In this document: positions 38,278-46,361 of the stretch, in pieces
Numbering within the stretch: position 1 is the stretch's first letter
Layout of the letters: every line of letters begins with the position of its first letter
NCBI GenBank assembly: GCA_965262255.1
Contig: OZ253505.1
Location: 806,001-870,000, forward strand
Origin: JANQQC01 sp965262255
GTDB lineage: Bacteria; Pseudomonadota; Alphaproteobacteria; Caulobacterales; Hyphomonadaceae
Reading direction: 5' to 3'
DNA length: 64,000 nt
Translations under genes and position numbers: made by a program
Notes under the pieces: model-generated
What the model was told of the DNA's origin: nothing
The model's database searches: none
Seen by the model: the letters and a program-made list of their open reading frames with translations, nothing else

Positions 38278-38412
38278 ATGAAACTTGAACTTTACATTAA
38301 CGGCAATCAGTCCGAATTCGCCAAGGACCTCGTCGAACTTCGCAAGTACTGTTCCCAAGACCATTTTTTGTCAAATACTTCACACCAGCCTCTCGTGGAG
38401 ATACCTCTCTAA
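38278..38412 (+). CDS. Possible small ORF, 44 residues
   Basis: MKLELYINGNQSEFAKDL at the start looks protein-like, with a beta strand followed by a helix, similar in style to the N-terminus of the protein at 10719-11249. No ribosome-binding site is visible and the C-terminus looks random, so it could be the truncated start of a larger gene. Confidence 0.3.
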   Translation: MKLELYINGNQSEFAKDLVELRKYCSQDHFLSNTSHQPLVEIPL

Positions 38413-38877
38413 ACACTTTAGCTCCGCAAGAAGGATGCTAGTCCAGATGGGAATACAGTAACGTTTACGTCAACCTTCTCAGCCTAACCAATAACCCATT
38501 CCACTGCACCGCAGGTAACCTATCACGTGACCCGCCTTACTGCTATGTTTTACCTCCTAAAACGTTCAAGTAAATGTGTTCCTATCAAAAAATTCGAATT
38601 CAAAACCTAAATGCGGGATTTCAGGGGAATTCCAGACCTAAAAGGCCTCTTTCACTCGTGTTTGGTCAGTTTGCTTTACGTGCGAAGTACTTCGTCTTTT
38701 CTTCCCCTAGAAGAACGTAAGAGTGATGTGAATATTGCCAAGTTAAGCAAACAATTGGTAGATCGAATCCTCGCAAGCACAACAGTGACCGGGCGATCTA
38801 TTAAGATGGAAGACTTTAAACAACTAGATAAGTTAAGGAATCAAGGATTAACCTCCGTGGTCAGAAATAATTGACCT
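38413..38877. other. No supported gene
   Basis: About 460 bp. An 87-codon frame (38611-38874) exists but has neither a ribosome-binding site nor a recognisable domain. This looks like decayed DNA at the right edge of the accessory island. Confidence 0.4.
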
Positions 38878-39004
38878 GTAAATAGCCCAAACCGCTAATA
38901 AATGGCCCCACTTTAGATAGGTGAGTAAATGGCCCATAATTGGCCCAAATTGCCAGTAAATGGCCCATTTGAACGGTGAAACTAAATTGCCAGTAATTGG
39001 CCCA
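38878..39004. repeat. Array of TAAATGGCCCA-like repeats
   Basis: Six copies of a short motif close to RTAAWTGGCCCA at about 38878, 38897, 38924, 38937, 38956 and 38993, interspersed with AAATTGCCAG. Multiple short repeats of this sort are typical of the ends of IS21-family elements, where they bind the transposase. No IS21 genes are nearby, so this is probably the remnant end of a lost element at the island boundary. A regulatory array in front of the epoxide hydrolase is the alternative. Confidence 0.55.
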
Positions 39005-39115
39005 CGCCGATTCTAAAACAATCGATTTTTTCAAAGAATTTAGAACCTGAATTCCAAAATGTGTCGTAATATACCTTAAACTGCCATCCTTTTTCCTGAT
39101 CAAAGTTGAGAAAAC

Positions 39116-40078
39116 ATGCCAAACTTCAAATCCATAAAAACCAACGGGATCAATCTCCGTGTTGCCATCGAAGGCCAAGGCCCTGTAGTCTTATTCGTCC
39201 ACGGATTTCCGGAAAGCTGGTATTCGTGGAGACACCAAATCAAAGCGCTGGCAAATGCTGGTTATACTGCCGTCGCACCTGACGTTCGCGGTTATGGAGG
39301 CTCGGACAAACCCCACGAAGTGATCGCTTACTCAATGGAAACCATTACTGCAGATATGGCAGGGTTAGCAAGAGAACTAAGTCCAAATCGACCAGCCATT
39401 ATCGTTGGCCACGATTGGGGTGCTCCAATCGCCTGGAACACGGCCCTACTTCATCCCAATGACATTCGAGCAGTCGCAGGACTTTCCGTTCCCTACATGC
39501 CTCCCGGTGAAATACCCGGAATAGAGGTGTTCAAGAATTTTTTCACCAAACGTGGTCTCTTCTTTTACCAAGTATACTTTCAAGACGAGGGAATCGCAGA
39601 GGCAGAACTTGAAGCCGATCCAGCACAAACTATACGCAAGTTCTATTACGCAAATTCCGGTGAAGCCCCCGAGGGTACATGGCCAGTTGACAAGAAACAC
39701 GGTGACACTCTGCTTTATCGGCTACCAGAACCTCCAGAACCATTACCTTGGCTGTCTGAGGACGATATCACTTACTACGCCAACGAATTTACCAACTCCG
39801 GATTTCGAGGCCCTCTAAATCGTTACCGTAATTGGCACACCGACCACGCCCATCTAAAGGTCGTTCCCGATAGTCAGATCAAACAGCCAGCGCTGTTCAT
39901 TGGTGGAACCAAAGACTTGGTCTTGAAAATGTATCCGGGCGATATTGTAAAAGACATGCAACCCAATTTTGCAAACTTGCAAGGCGTACACTTGCTCGAA
40001 AACTGTGGACATTGGACACAGCAAGAGCGAGCGATGGAGGTCAATCAACTTCTATTAGATTGGTTAGCCAAACTTTGA
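39116..40078 (+). CDS. Epoxide hydrolase (alpha/beta-hydrolase fold)
   Basis: A 320-residue soluble enzyme that hydrolyses epoxides to diols. The family motifs are present: HGFPESW with the oxyanion-hole HGFP at residues 29-32, the nucleophile in GHDWGAP with Asp100 (an Asp, not Ser, points to epoxide hydrolase or dehalogenase), a cap domain around 130-230, the acidic residue in GGTKDLVL and the catalytic His299 in NCGHW. Its length and the DWGAP motif favour a soluble-type epoxide hydrolase over a haloalkane dehalogenase. The ATG at 39116 has only a weak ribosome-binding site. It marks the return to housekeeping-like DNA; the natural substrate may be a fatty-acid epoxide or an environmental epoxide. 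Confidence 0.85.
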   Translation: MPNFKSIKTNGINLRVAIEGQGPVVLFVHGFPESWYSWRHQIKALANAGYTAVAPDVRGYGGSDKPHEVIAYSMETITADMAGLARELSPNRPAIIVGHDWGAPIAWNTALLHPNDIRAVAGLSVPYMPPGEIPGIEVFKNFFTKRGLFFYQVYFQDEGIAEAELEADPAQTIRKFYYANSGEAPEGTWPVDKKHGDTLLYRLPEPPEPLPWLSEDDITYYANEFTNSGFRGPLNRYRNWHTDHAHLKVVPDSQIKQPALFIGGTKDLVLKMYPGDIVKDMQPNFANLQGVHLLENCGHWTQQERAMEVNQLLLDWLAKL

Positions 40079-40410
40079 ACCCGCGTATGATCCACTATAC
40101 CCCTCTGCAAACACTAGACAAACTTGGAGCATCGGGCTTTCGATTACGTGTTCAGTTTGTCTGAAAATCAATTCTCTCGATGACCCAAATAGTCTAAACA
40201 AGCTCAAGTCCAATAATCTTACCGCCTTGTGCATACTTAGAGCATTTTCCGAACAATTAGTCCATTTTCTTCTCCCAGTACCCCTATTCTGTTGGTGAAA
40301 GAACCACAGAATCGAGACAACTTGAACGAAAAATGCTCTAACTGATTTGCATGTTTCGTGGATACCTGGCGACAAATTTTATGATTCCACGTATCTCGAC
40401 TCTATAATTC
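40079..40410. other. Convergent intergenic region
   Basis: 332 bp between the epoxide hydrolase and the convergent thiolase-like gene. It contains a family B MITE-like element and no gene. Confidence 0.6.
40240..40338. mobile_element. MITE-like element, family B copy 2
   Basis: A 99-bp element with inverted ends GAGCATTTTCCGAACAA (left) and, read as complement, GAGCATTTTTCGTTCAA (right), flanked by TA on both sides. Its partner is at 26875-26972. There is no coding capacity. Confidence 0.7.
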
Positions 40411-41925
40411 TTAGGCAAAAGAGAATGTGTTTACTTCGGCTTCATGGCTTGAAGTAACGACCTCGCCGACTGGACTTTTATCTTCACTCAAACGAGCCAG
40501 CGCTTCCTGATCCACGATCGCTATAAATCGTGAACTTTCATTGACTCGTACGAAGCCGACACCACTTTGAGGTCCAGAAAGACCGTGAATTACTGTAAAA
40601 CTTTCCAATACACCCTTTTTACCCTCTGGCAACAACTCAATCTCCGGGCCATCGTTAGCGATTTTCTCCACTGGAACAAACTTTCTCGGACGAATCGCTG
40701 AATAAATGCCCGCCGCTTCTTTACTCATCCACCCTCCGTTGGCGAGAACAAGTCCATAGTCTTGTTTATCTTTGCGAAGTAACTCAACCATTGATGCAAC
40801 CGCATGCATCGAATAATTGTTTCCTGGCCCGCCAAAAAATGGCAACCCACCGGTAACTGTTAACGGGCGCTCTTCGGTTTCTGGTTCCAACCCTAACGCC
40901 TGAAGGGCCGAAACTACGGCACACGGGAAGCAAGAATACAAATCGAATTTTGAGACTTTCTCAGCACTTATTTCCGCTTGCTCCAATGCTCTACTCAAAG
41001 CTATTTCCATCGCCCAAGACTTATCAAGATATTTTCTGTGAGCTAGCATTCCTTCCGATGCCTCTCCAGCACCATGAAGGTAAATCCTTTTGGAGTGATC
41101 AATACCCAGCTCATCTGCCCTCTCAGAACTCATAATTAGTACCGAAGCTGCTTGATTAACTGCGTCCTGCGCTATATGCCATTTCAAGTAAGGATCTGCG
41201 ATGGGGTAATTTGCCTTTGAAGGAGTCCTAAGAAAATCAACGGAACGTTCCTCCTGAAACTGAGCGTATGGATTTTTTGAGGCGACCTGAGACAGTTTTA
41301 CCCAAAGATCTGACATGCTTTTACGATGTATTGACTTAGAGTGATTTTTCTTCGCCGCGATCGCGTTTTCAAATAGGGCATAGAAAAAAGCTGCCTTAAC
41401 CAACCCGTGCTTAATCTCAGGTCGTATCAGCATACGCTCGGTTGGAACTCTATCTTCAAATTCTAGATCGCTAGAATCTGCCCATTCTAAATCTATTTCG
41501 AGTTTTTTTGCCGCCTTCGCTGCGCGATTAGCCTCCGCACCCGATATAAGCGCACAAGAAATTTCTCCTTCAAAAATACGCGCTGAAATCTCGTTGATCA
41601 ATTTTTGTGGACTCTGACCGCCTACATCGGAGTAAACGGCGTAGGACGGCTTCGCATTGATGTTTCGAGCGAGAGTGCCGGGTAAATTTTCGTTCTTCCC
41701 GAATGGATGACCAAACGGTGTCGAGTCCTCCATCGTGCGAACTACCGCGATTGCATCAATTGAATTGGACGGTATATTGGCATCGGTAAGTGCCATTTTC
41801 GAAGCCCGTGTTGCTAGGCTGAGCGGCGACGGAGCCTTCTCAATGTTGGTTGTTCCGGCCCAACGGTCAGTGCATTGGCCTACTCCCACAATAACTGGGA
41901 AACTCTTGAATCGATCGCTCAACAC
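40411..41925 (-). CDS. Thiolase-like protein (SCP2-thiolase/type 1), acyl-CoA acetyltransferase-like
   Basis: A 504-residue thiolase-superfamily protein with an extra C-terminal domain of about 120 residues, as in type 1 thiolase-like proteins. The N-terminus (PVIVGVGQ, then ALTDANIPSNSIDAI) and the C-terminal TGGLPFFGGPGNNYSMHA and YSCFPCAV segments are family-typical. The usual nucleophilic Cys segment is replaced by YSDVGGQSPQKL, so ordinary thiolase chemistry is doubtful; the His and the second Cys region remain. The start is GTG 41925 with AGGAGA in front. Relatives are often near fatty-acid or sterol degradation genes. Here it converges on the epoxide hydrolase, which may act in the same lipid-related context. 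The exact reaction is not certain. Confidence 0.85.
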   Translation of the reverse strand: MLSDRFKSFPVIVGVGQCTDRWAGTTNIEKAPSPLSLATRASKMALTDANIPSNSIDAIAVVRTMEDSTPFGHPFGKNENLPGTLARNINAKPSYAVYSDVGGQSPQKLINEISARIFEGEISCALISGAEANRAAKAAKKLEIDLEWADSSDLEFEDRVPTERMLIRPEIKHGLVKAAFFYALFENAIAAKKNHSKSIHRKSMSDLWVKLSQVASKNPYAQFQEERSVDFLRTPSKANYPIADPYLKWHIAQDAVNQAASVLIMSSERADELGIDHSKRIYLHGAGEASEGMLAHRKYLDKSWAMEIALSRALEQAEISAEKVSKFDLYSCFPCAVVSALQALGLEPETEERPLTVTGGLPFFGGPGNNYSMHAVASMVELLRKDKQDYGLVLANGGWMSKEAAGIYSAIRPRKFVPVEKIANDGPEIELLPEGKKGVLESFTVIHGLSGPQSGVGFVRVNESSRFIAIVDQEALARLSEDKSPVGEVVTSSHEAEVNTFSFA

Positions 41926-42390
41926 ACTTCTCCTGAGAATTTACGGCCTAGAAAGGTCGATACGTTAAGACTTTTACTTCATTATACGAGAAAATCTGGG
42001 CTTCAGCGCCAACTTGCATGGCTAAAACAACATGATGGCTAGCTCGCAATTTGTAATCCCGTAGTTGAAGCTTTCTAGCGCAGATGTCGCACATAAGTTT
42101 CTTCATGTTTGTCAAAGAACATCTGTTTCAGCAACTGAACAAGTAACCCAATAACTGATGTCGCTAAAATAGACGCCGTGACTCAGACCGTAAAATCTGT
42201 CTGTTAAACTTTAGCCTCCAAAGTAACCTGCCCTCGGTGTAGTAAACGTAATCTAGGACAACTTGAATCTTGCCATACAGCATATGTATCTGGCTAAGGG
42301 CACTTGCAAATCCTAGACTTTCCCAATATACTCTAACTACCACATGAAAACTAAAATTTCTATATCTGAACAGCCTCAAGGATACTGGTA
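41926..42390. other. Divergent intergenic region
   Basis: 465 bp between the thiolase-like gene and the first RES toxin-antitoxin module. No gene or clear promoter was recognised. AAGGA lies before the antitoxin ATG. Confidence 0.5.
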
Positions 42391-43074
42391 ATGGAAAAAC
42401 AACTATTAGGAGTAACTTTAAAACCTGAAAAAAAATCCGTTGTGAATGTGATTCACGACGCTACGATGCTTGATGGTGAAGTTACGCCTTCTAAATGTGA
42501 CTTCGACTCTTTGGAAGCCGAAATAATTAGCTGGGAAATTCATATTGATCGTTCGCTTAAATATCTAGAACTGCTCAAAAATATTCGTGCTTCTTCGCGT
42601 CCTACTGACCCAAGTGATGTTGTAAGATTGAAAGGTGACGGTATCGATGACTCGTTGGCAAAGCAATCAAATAGCGTTACCTTGGATGATGTAACAGTAC
42701 GCGGAAATTGGAACGAACTCTATCCTGGTGTCGATTTTCTCACAACTCACGAAACAGCACGGTTGATGGGGTTAAGCCAAAAGACAGTCCGATCTTGGAT
42801 AAAAAACCGAAAGCTTTTAGCATTGCAACGTAAAGGTGTTCAGGGATACCGATTACCGTCAACACAATTTGATCGAGAAGGCAAACCTTTAAACGGGTTA
42901 GAAGAAATTATTTCGATAATTGGAAATCCCTATTTAACTTGGGATTTCCTAAGAATTCCACAGTTTCTGGATAAGGAAGCTGTGTTACCTATTGATGTGC
43001 TAGAGTCTGGAAACAAAAACCTTATAAAAAAAGTAATTTCTATCGCAGAGGGATTTGGCAGTGATTTTTCTTGA
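42391..43074 (+). CDS. RES-module antitoxin with MerR/excisionase-like helix-turn-helix (A1)
   Basis: A 227-residue antitoxin. The centre carries a DNA-binding segment of excisionase type (LTTHETARLMGLSQKTVRSW, then KNRKLLAL), preceded by the motif DDVTVRGNWNELYPGV that recurs in the other two antitoxins. The C-terminus (LTWDFLRIPQFL, LPIDVLESG, IAEGFGSDFS) corresponds to the toxin-binding part of MbcA/ParS-type antitoxins. The N-terminal about 70 residues form a helical extension. AAGGA precedes the ATG. The toxin follows after an unusually long gap of 141 bp. Known RES antitoxins have an Xre-type helix-turn-helix, so this is a variant. It probably represses its own promoter. Confidence 0.75.
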   Translation: MEKQLLGVTLKPEKKSVVNVIHDATMLDGEVTPSKCDFDSLEAEIISWEIHIDRSLKYLELLKNIRASSRPTDPSDVVRLKGDGIDDSLAKQSNSVTLDDVTVRGNWNELYPGVDFLTTHETARLMGLSQKTVRSWIKNRKLLALQRKGVQGYRLPSTQFDREGKPLNGLEEIISIIGNPYLTWDFLRIPQFLDKEAVLPIDVLESGNKNLIKKVISIAEGFGSDFS

Positions 43075-43215
43075 CTCGAATGTTCTAGTTTTCCACTTAC
43101 AACTGTTGCCAAACACCAAAACCGAATGGAGGCTTACAAAAATATCGAACCTTTGCGGTTCTTAGTCCTGAATATCTACTTTATGTGCGCTAAACTGGAA
43201 TAACTTCAAGGATTC

Positions 43216-43863
43216 ATGGACTACGATTCTATTTCGCAACAGTCTGAGATTATGTTTAATTCTCCGATATTGAAAACTGTCAACTACGAGCTGATAGAAA
43301 TTAGCGGTTGGATTCGATTGTATCAATCAAAATTCCCGAGTCCGCTTGGGATAGGTAGTAGACCTAGCCGTTTTTGTGATCCCAAGTACAATCTATCGGT
43401 ACTATATTTGGCAATGAACTTGAAGACATCCTTTGTTGAGGTATTGGTGCGCGATAAGCATGACGGGCTAACACAGTTAACCATTTCACAGGATTCACTT
43501 AGAGAGATTCGAATTGCCGAGATTAGCTCAATTCTGCCATTAAGAATAGTAAATCTGACGAGCGACAACATGATCACGCAAGGTCTCCCAAGTGACATAG
43601 TGGGTAGTTCCGATCATGCAGAGGGACAAAAATTTTCCGCGAGCCTTTACCACAGTAGACCCGACATCGACGGTATCCTCTATCCTTCGCGCTTAGTCCA
43701 TGACGCGATCTGCCTCGGGATCTACGATCGTGCGATATACAAGCTAACAGCACGTCTCGGCAGAACACTTGATGTGGACGCACGCATTCCAGAGATTATG
43801 AAAAGTTTGAGAATCAGTCGAGATACTAAAGAAGCCATTGAACGAGGTGCAGAACAATGGTAA
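43216..43863 (+). CDS. RES-domain toxin (T1)
   Basis: A 215-residue RES-domain protein; studied relatives (MbcT, ParT) kill or arrest the cell by destroying NAD+ or modifying Prs. The fold's conserved polar residues are visible: Arg34 and Tyr36 in WIRLYQSKFP, GSRPSRF around 50, an E in SFVEVLVRD, and the SDHAEGQKFSASLY and DGILYPSRLVHDAICLGIYD segments of the C-terminal half. The ATG follows AAGGA. The antitoxin is upstream but 141 bp away, and a second antitoxin gene follows at 43996, so this toxin is bracketed by two related antitoxins. Confidence 0.8.
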   Translation: MDYDSISQQSEIMFNSPILKTVNYELIEISGWIRLYQSKFPSPLGIGSRPSRFCDPKYNLSVLYLAMNLKTSFVEVLVRDKHDGLTQLTISQDSLREIRIAEISSILPLRIVNLTSDNMITQGLPSDIVGSSDHAEGQKFSASLYHSRPDIDGILYPSRLVHDAICLGIYDRAIYKLTARLGRTLDVDARIPEIMKSLRISRDTKEAIERGAEQW

Positions 43864-43995
43864 ATTTATCCGTGAAGCTTGGTTTCTTCGCTCGGGATAT
43901 GATTCTAAAGATCTAGATTTGGTTTTTGCTTTTTCGAGTATACCGACTGAGAATTGCATATTTGTTAAGATTCGGAACAGTAAAGGAATGCTCTA

Positions 43996-44667
43996 ATGCC
44001 GCAACCAAAGTTTAGGTTTAGCACCGACGAATTTGAGATAATCCAAAGAATCCGAGACTTAGATCTCTGTCCTAGAGAGATTGCGCTGATTTCAGACGAA
44101 CAAGTCGCACCAGCATTGGTTCGACACCTGCGGGCGTATCTAAACAAAGTTTGGCCCAATGAGCTTCGAAATACCGAGTCCAATGTAAGAGATATTCTTG
44201 ATGATCTAAATCGTTCTAGCGAAAGCCTAGAGTCTTATAGTCTCCCTTCACAGAATGTTGACGATGAGACGGTTACTTGGGACGACGTTACGATTGACGG
44301 AGATTGGAAGGATTTATATCCAGGTGTTAAACTACTAACACAAGAAGAAGTAGCTGGCCTAATGGGGACAAGTTTATCAAGAATTCAAATTCTTATTAAA
44401 AAGCGCAAGCTACTTGCTTTTGGCGAAGGTGGGAGGCGCGGTATACGTTTACCTGCCGAACAATTTCAACGTGGGCGACCAATTGATGGTCTTGCTGACG
44501 TGTTAGCCACAATAGCTAGCCCCACCTTGGCATGGCAATACTTGACAAACCCGCTGTGGCTCGATACAAGTTCAAAAAGACCTATTGATATATTAAAATC
44601 GTCGGATCAGAATAACAAATCCAGAATAATCTCTGCAGCACATGGATTTGGCAGCGATTTTTCGTGA
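43996..44667 (+). CDS. RES-module antitoxin, orphan (A2)
   Basis: A 223-residue paralog of the antitoxins at 42391 and 45055, with no toxin of its own downstream. It has the DDVTIDGDWKDLYPGVKLLT block, the helix-turn-helix EEVAGLMGTSLSRIQILIKK, and the C-terminal LAWQYLTNPLWLD, RPIDILKSSD, AAHGFGSDFS toxin-binding part. The N-terminus (LDLCPREIALISDEQVAPALVRHL) resembles that of A3 more than A1. AAAGGA is a good ribosome-binding site. It may protect against toxins from other modules or be left over from a lost pair. Confidence 0.75.
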   Translation: MPQPKFRFSTDEFEIIQRIRDLDLCPREIALISDEQVAPALVRHLRAYLNKVWPNELRNTESNVRDILDDLNRSSESLESYSLPSQNVDDETVTWDDVTIDGDWKDLYPGVKLLTQEEVAGLMGTSLSRIQILIKKRKLLAFGEGGRRGIRLPAEQFQRGRPIDGLADVLATIASPTLAWQYLTNPLWLDTSSKRPIDILKSSDQNNKSRIISAAHGFGSDFS

Positions 44668-45054
44668 AGAGGGGGTTAGCAGTACACGACAGCTAGGTTG
44701 TAAAATGGCGTTAATATCAATCCACACCTCCCAAAAGCCTAGACTAGAAACAAATTAAGATTATTACTAATCTCAAGACTCATGACTCGCTTAGGAGGAT
44801 ATCGGTATAGTTGTATAGTCAGAAATTAAACGTTACTATGATTTACGCTGCAGACCATCTGAGCAAACCTTAGCAGATAGAGTTAAAGGATAATGCAACG
44901 AAAGATCCGCTCAACGCTATTGCAGTATACGGCCAGAATCTATACTCGTAAGGTAGCTAACTGTACATTTTTCTTGAAGATTGTATATCGTACATGTATA
45001 CTAGGATCAAGTAGACAATTTTTGAACGACAAACTCTAATGATGGAGCAATTCA
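44668..45054. other. Intergenic between antitoxin A2 and the third RES module
   Basis: 387 bp with no gene and no readable RES remnant in any frame. It is where the toxin of A2 would be expected. GGAG before TTG 45055 is the ribosome-binding site of the next gene. Confidence 0.5.
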
Positions 45055-45759
45055 TTGACACAAATGAGCCAGAAACAAAACCTAACGGTTACGCCGCAAG
45101 AGGCCACTTTTTTGCAAATTTTCAGAGGCCTGAATCTGAATGACGATGAATTTGCACCGGTTCTGGATGAAGACGTGGTGTCAGACATTATTCGCCTGAT
45201 TCGTTCCTACCTTGAACATTATCAGAAAGGTAGTTTCGTCACTTGGGATTTTCATGATAGTCCTTCAGGCGAAAAAATTGGTAATTTGGCCGATACAGAC
45301 CGTTCAACCTTAGAATGCCTAACCTTCGGAAATGACGATTCAGTAGATTCGAATGATTCGGGCGTTACTTGGAATGATATTTCGTTTGAAGGAGATTGGG
45401 AAGATTTGCTACCAAATGTAGAACTCCTAACTTTAGTAGAAGTTGCTGACCTGCTGGAGGTGAGTAGGGAGCGTGTCGAATCTCTCGTTAGTGAAGGAAG
45501 GCTGTTAATGTTGGGAACGAACAGTCAACGGGGAGAGCGTTTTCCTGCAGAACAGTTCTTAGAGGGTAGTGCGCTTTCTGGACTTTCGAAAATTATTACA
45601 GCCATCGAGCAGCCCGAATTAACCTGGAGATTTCTCTCTACTCCAATGTTTCTGGAATCGGAAACGGCTCGTCCGATTGACGTACTGAAGAACGGATCTG
45701 AAGAAGATATTAACGCCATAGTTAAGACAGCTCAACGTTATCCTGTCGAATTCTCATAA
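45055..45759 (+). CDS. RES-module antitoxin (A3)
   Basis: A 234-residue antitoxin of the same family. It has an acidic N-terminus (FLQIFRGLNLNDDEFAP), the NDISFEGDWEDLLPNVELLT block, the helix-turn-helix VEVADLLEVSRERVESL and the C-terminal part LTWRFLSTPMFLE, RPIDVLKNGS. The start is taken as TTG 45055 behind GGAG; ATG 45064 is three codons further on. Its RES toxin follows after 20 bp, the compact order expected for a toxin-antitoxin operon. Confidence 0.75.
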   Translation: MTQMSQKQNLTVTPQEATFLQIFRGLNLNDDEFAPVLDEDVVSDIIRLIRSYLEHYQKGSFVTWDFHDSPSGEKIGNLADTDRSTLECLTFGNDDSVDSNDSGVTWNDISFEGDWEDLLPNVELLTLVEVADLLEVSRERVESLVSEGRLLMLGTNSQRGERFPAEQFLEGSALSGLSKIITAIEQPELTWRFLSTPMFLESETARPIDVLKNGSEEDINAIVKTAQRYPVEFS

Positions 45760-45779
45760 TTTGAATCGGAACAATTAAA

Positions 45780-46361
45780 GTGGTTAAACGGTCGGTATTG
45801 AAATCGATAATTACAAGGCGAGTGAATATCAACAATGCTGTCCGCATATACCAAAGCAAATATCCTGAACCGCTAGGAGTAGGGCCCAGTTACTCTAGAT
45901 TCTGTCATCCAAGTTATGCCTTTAAAGTTGTTTATCTTGCCGTTAATCTAAGAACGGCTTGCGGAGAAGTCCTGTTACGAGATCAGTTCAATGATCAAAA
46001 TGAGGCGAGCATAGATGTTCAAGAAATTAAGTCGCTGACAGTTGCAAGAATTAGTTCTGTTGAATCACTTCAAATTGTAGACATGACTGGTGGGGCAATG
46101 ATTTCCCACCGTCTCCGGAGTGGAATAGTTGGAAATACAGATCATCGTTCAGGACGGGCATTCTCAAGAGACCTTTATGCAGCTAATCCAAGAGTTGATG
46201 GCATATTGTATCCATCAAGACTGATTCACGACGCGACATGTCTCGCAGTCTATGACCGTTCTATTGACAAGCTAACCGTTGTTTCCTGCGATCCACTAGA
46301 CGAAGACCCGAGACTACCTAGAATTCTGAAAGATTGGAGAGTCGAATGTGTTTTAGTTTAA
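45780..46361 (+). CDS. RES-domain toxin (T3)
   Basis: A 193-residue RES-domain toxin. Conserved parts: VRIYQSKYPEPLGVG (Arg and Tyr), SYSRFCHPSY, then ACGEVLLRD with the Glu, TDHRSGRAFSRDLYA, and VDGILYPSRLIHDATCLAVYD. It matches the intact toxin at 43216 along its whole length. The start is GTG 45780. Its last four bases overlap the 3' end of the convergent aminotransferase gene. Confidence 0.8.
   Translation: MVKRSVLKSIITRRVNINNAVRIYQSKYPEPLGVGPSYSRFCHPSYAFKVVYLAVNLRTACGEVLLRDQFNDQNEASIDVQEIKSLTVARISSVESLQIVDMTGGAMISHRLRSGIVGNTDHRSGRAFSRDLYAANPRVDGILYPSRLIHDATCLAVYDRSIDKLTVVSCDPLDEDPRLPRILKDWRVECVLV

Noticed and set aside
38878..39004. CRISPR array
   Set aside because: The repeated unit is about 11 bp and irregularly spaced (13-37 bp), not the 25-40 bp repeat with constant spacer length of CRISPR, and no cas gene is present.
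43098..43135. Fourth family A element (AACTGTTGCCAAAC)
   Set aside because: Only one end-like segment is present. No matching inverted end or target duplication was found within 200 bp.
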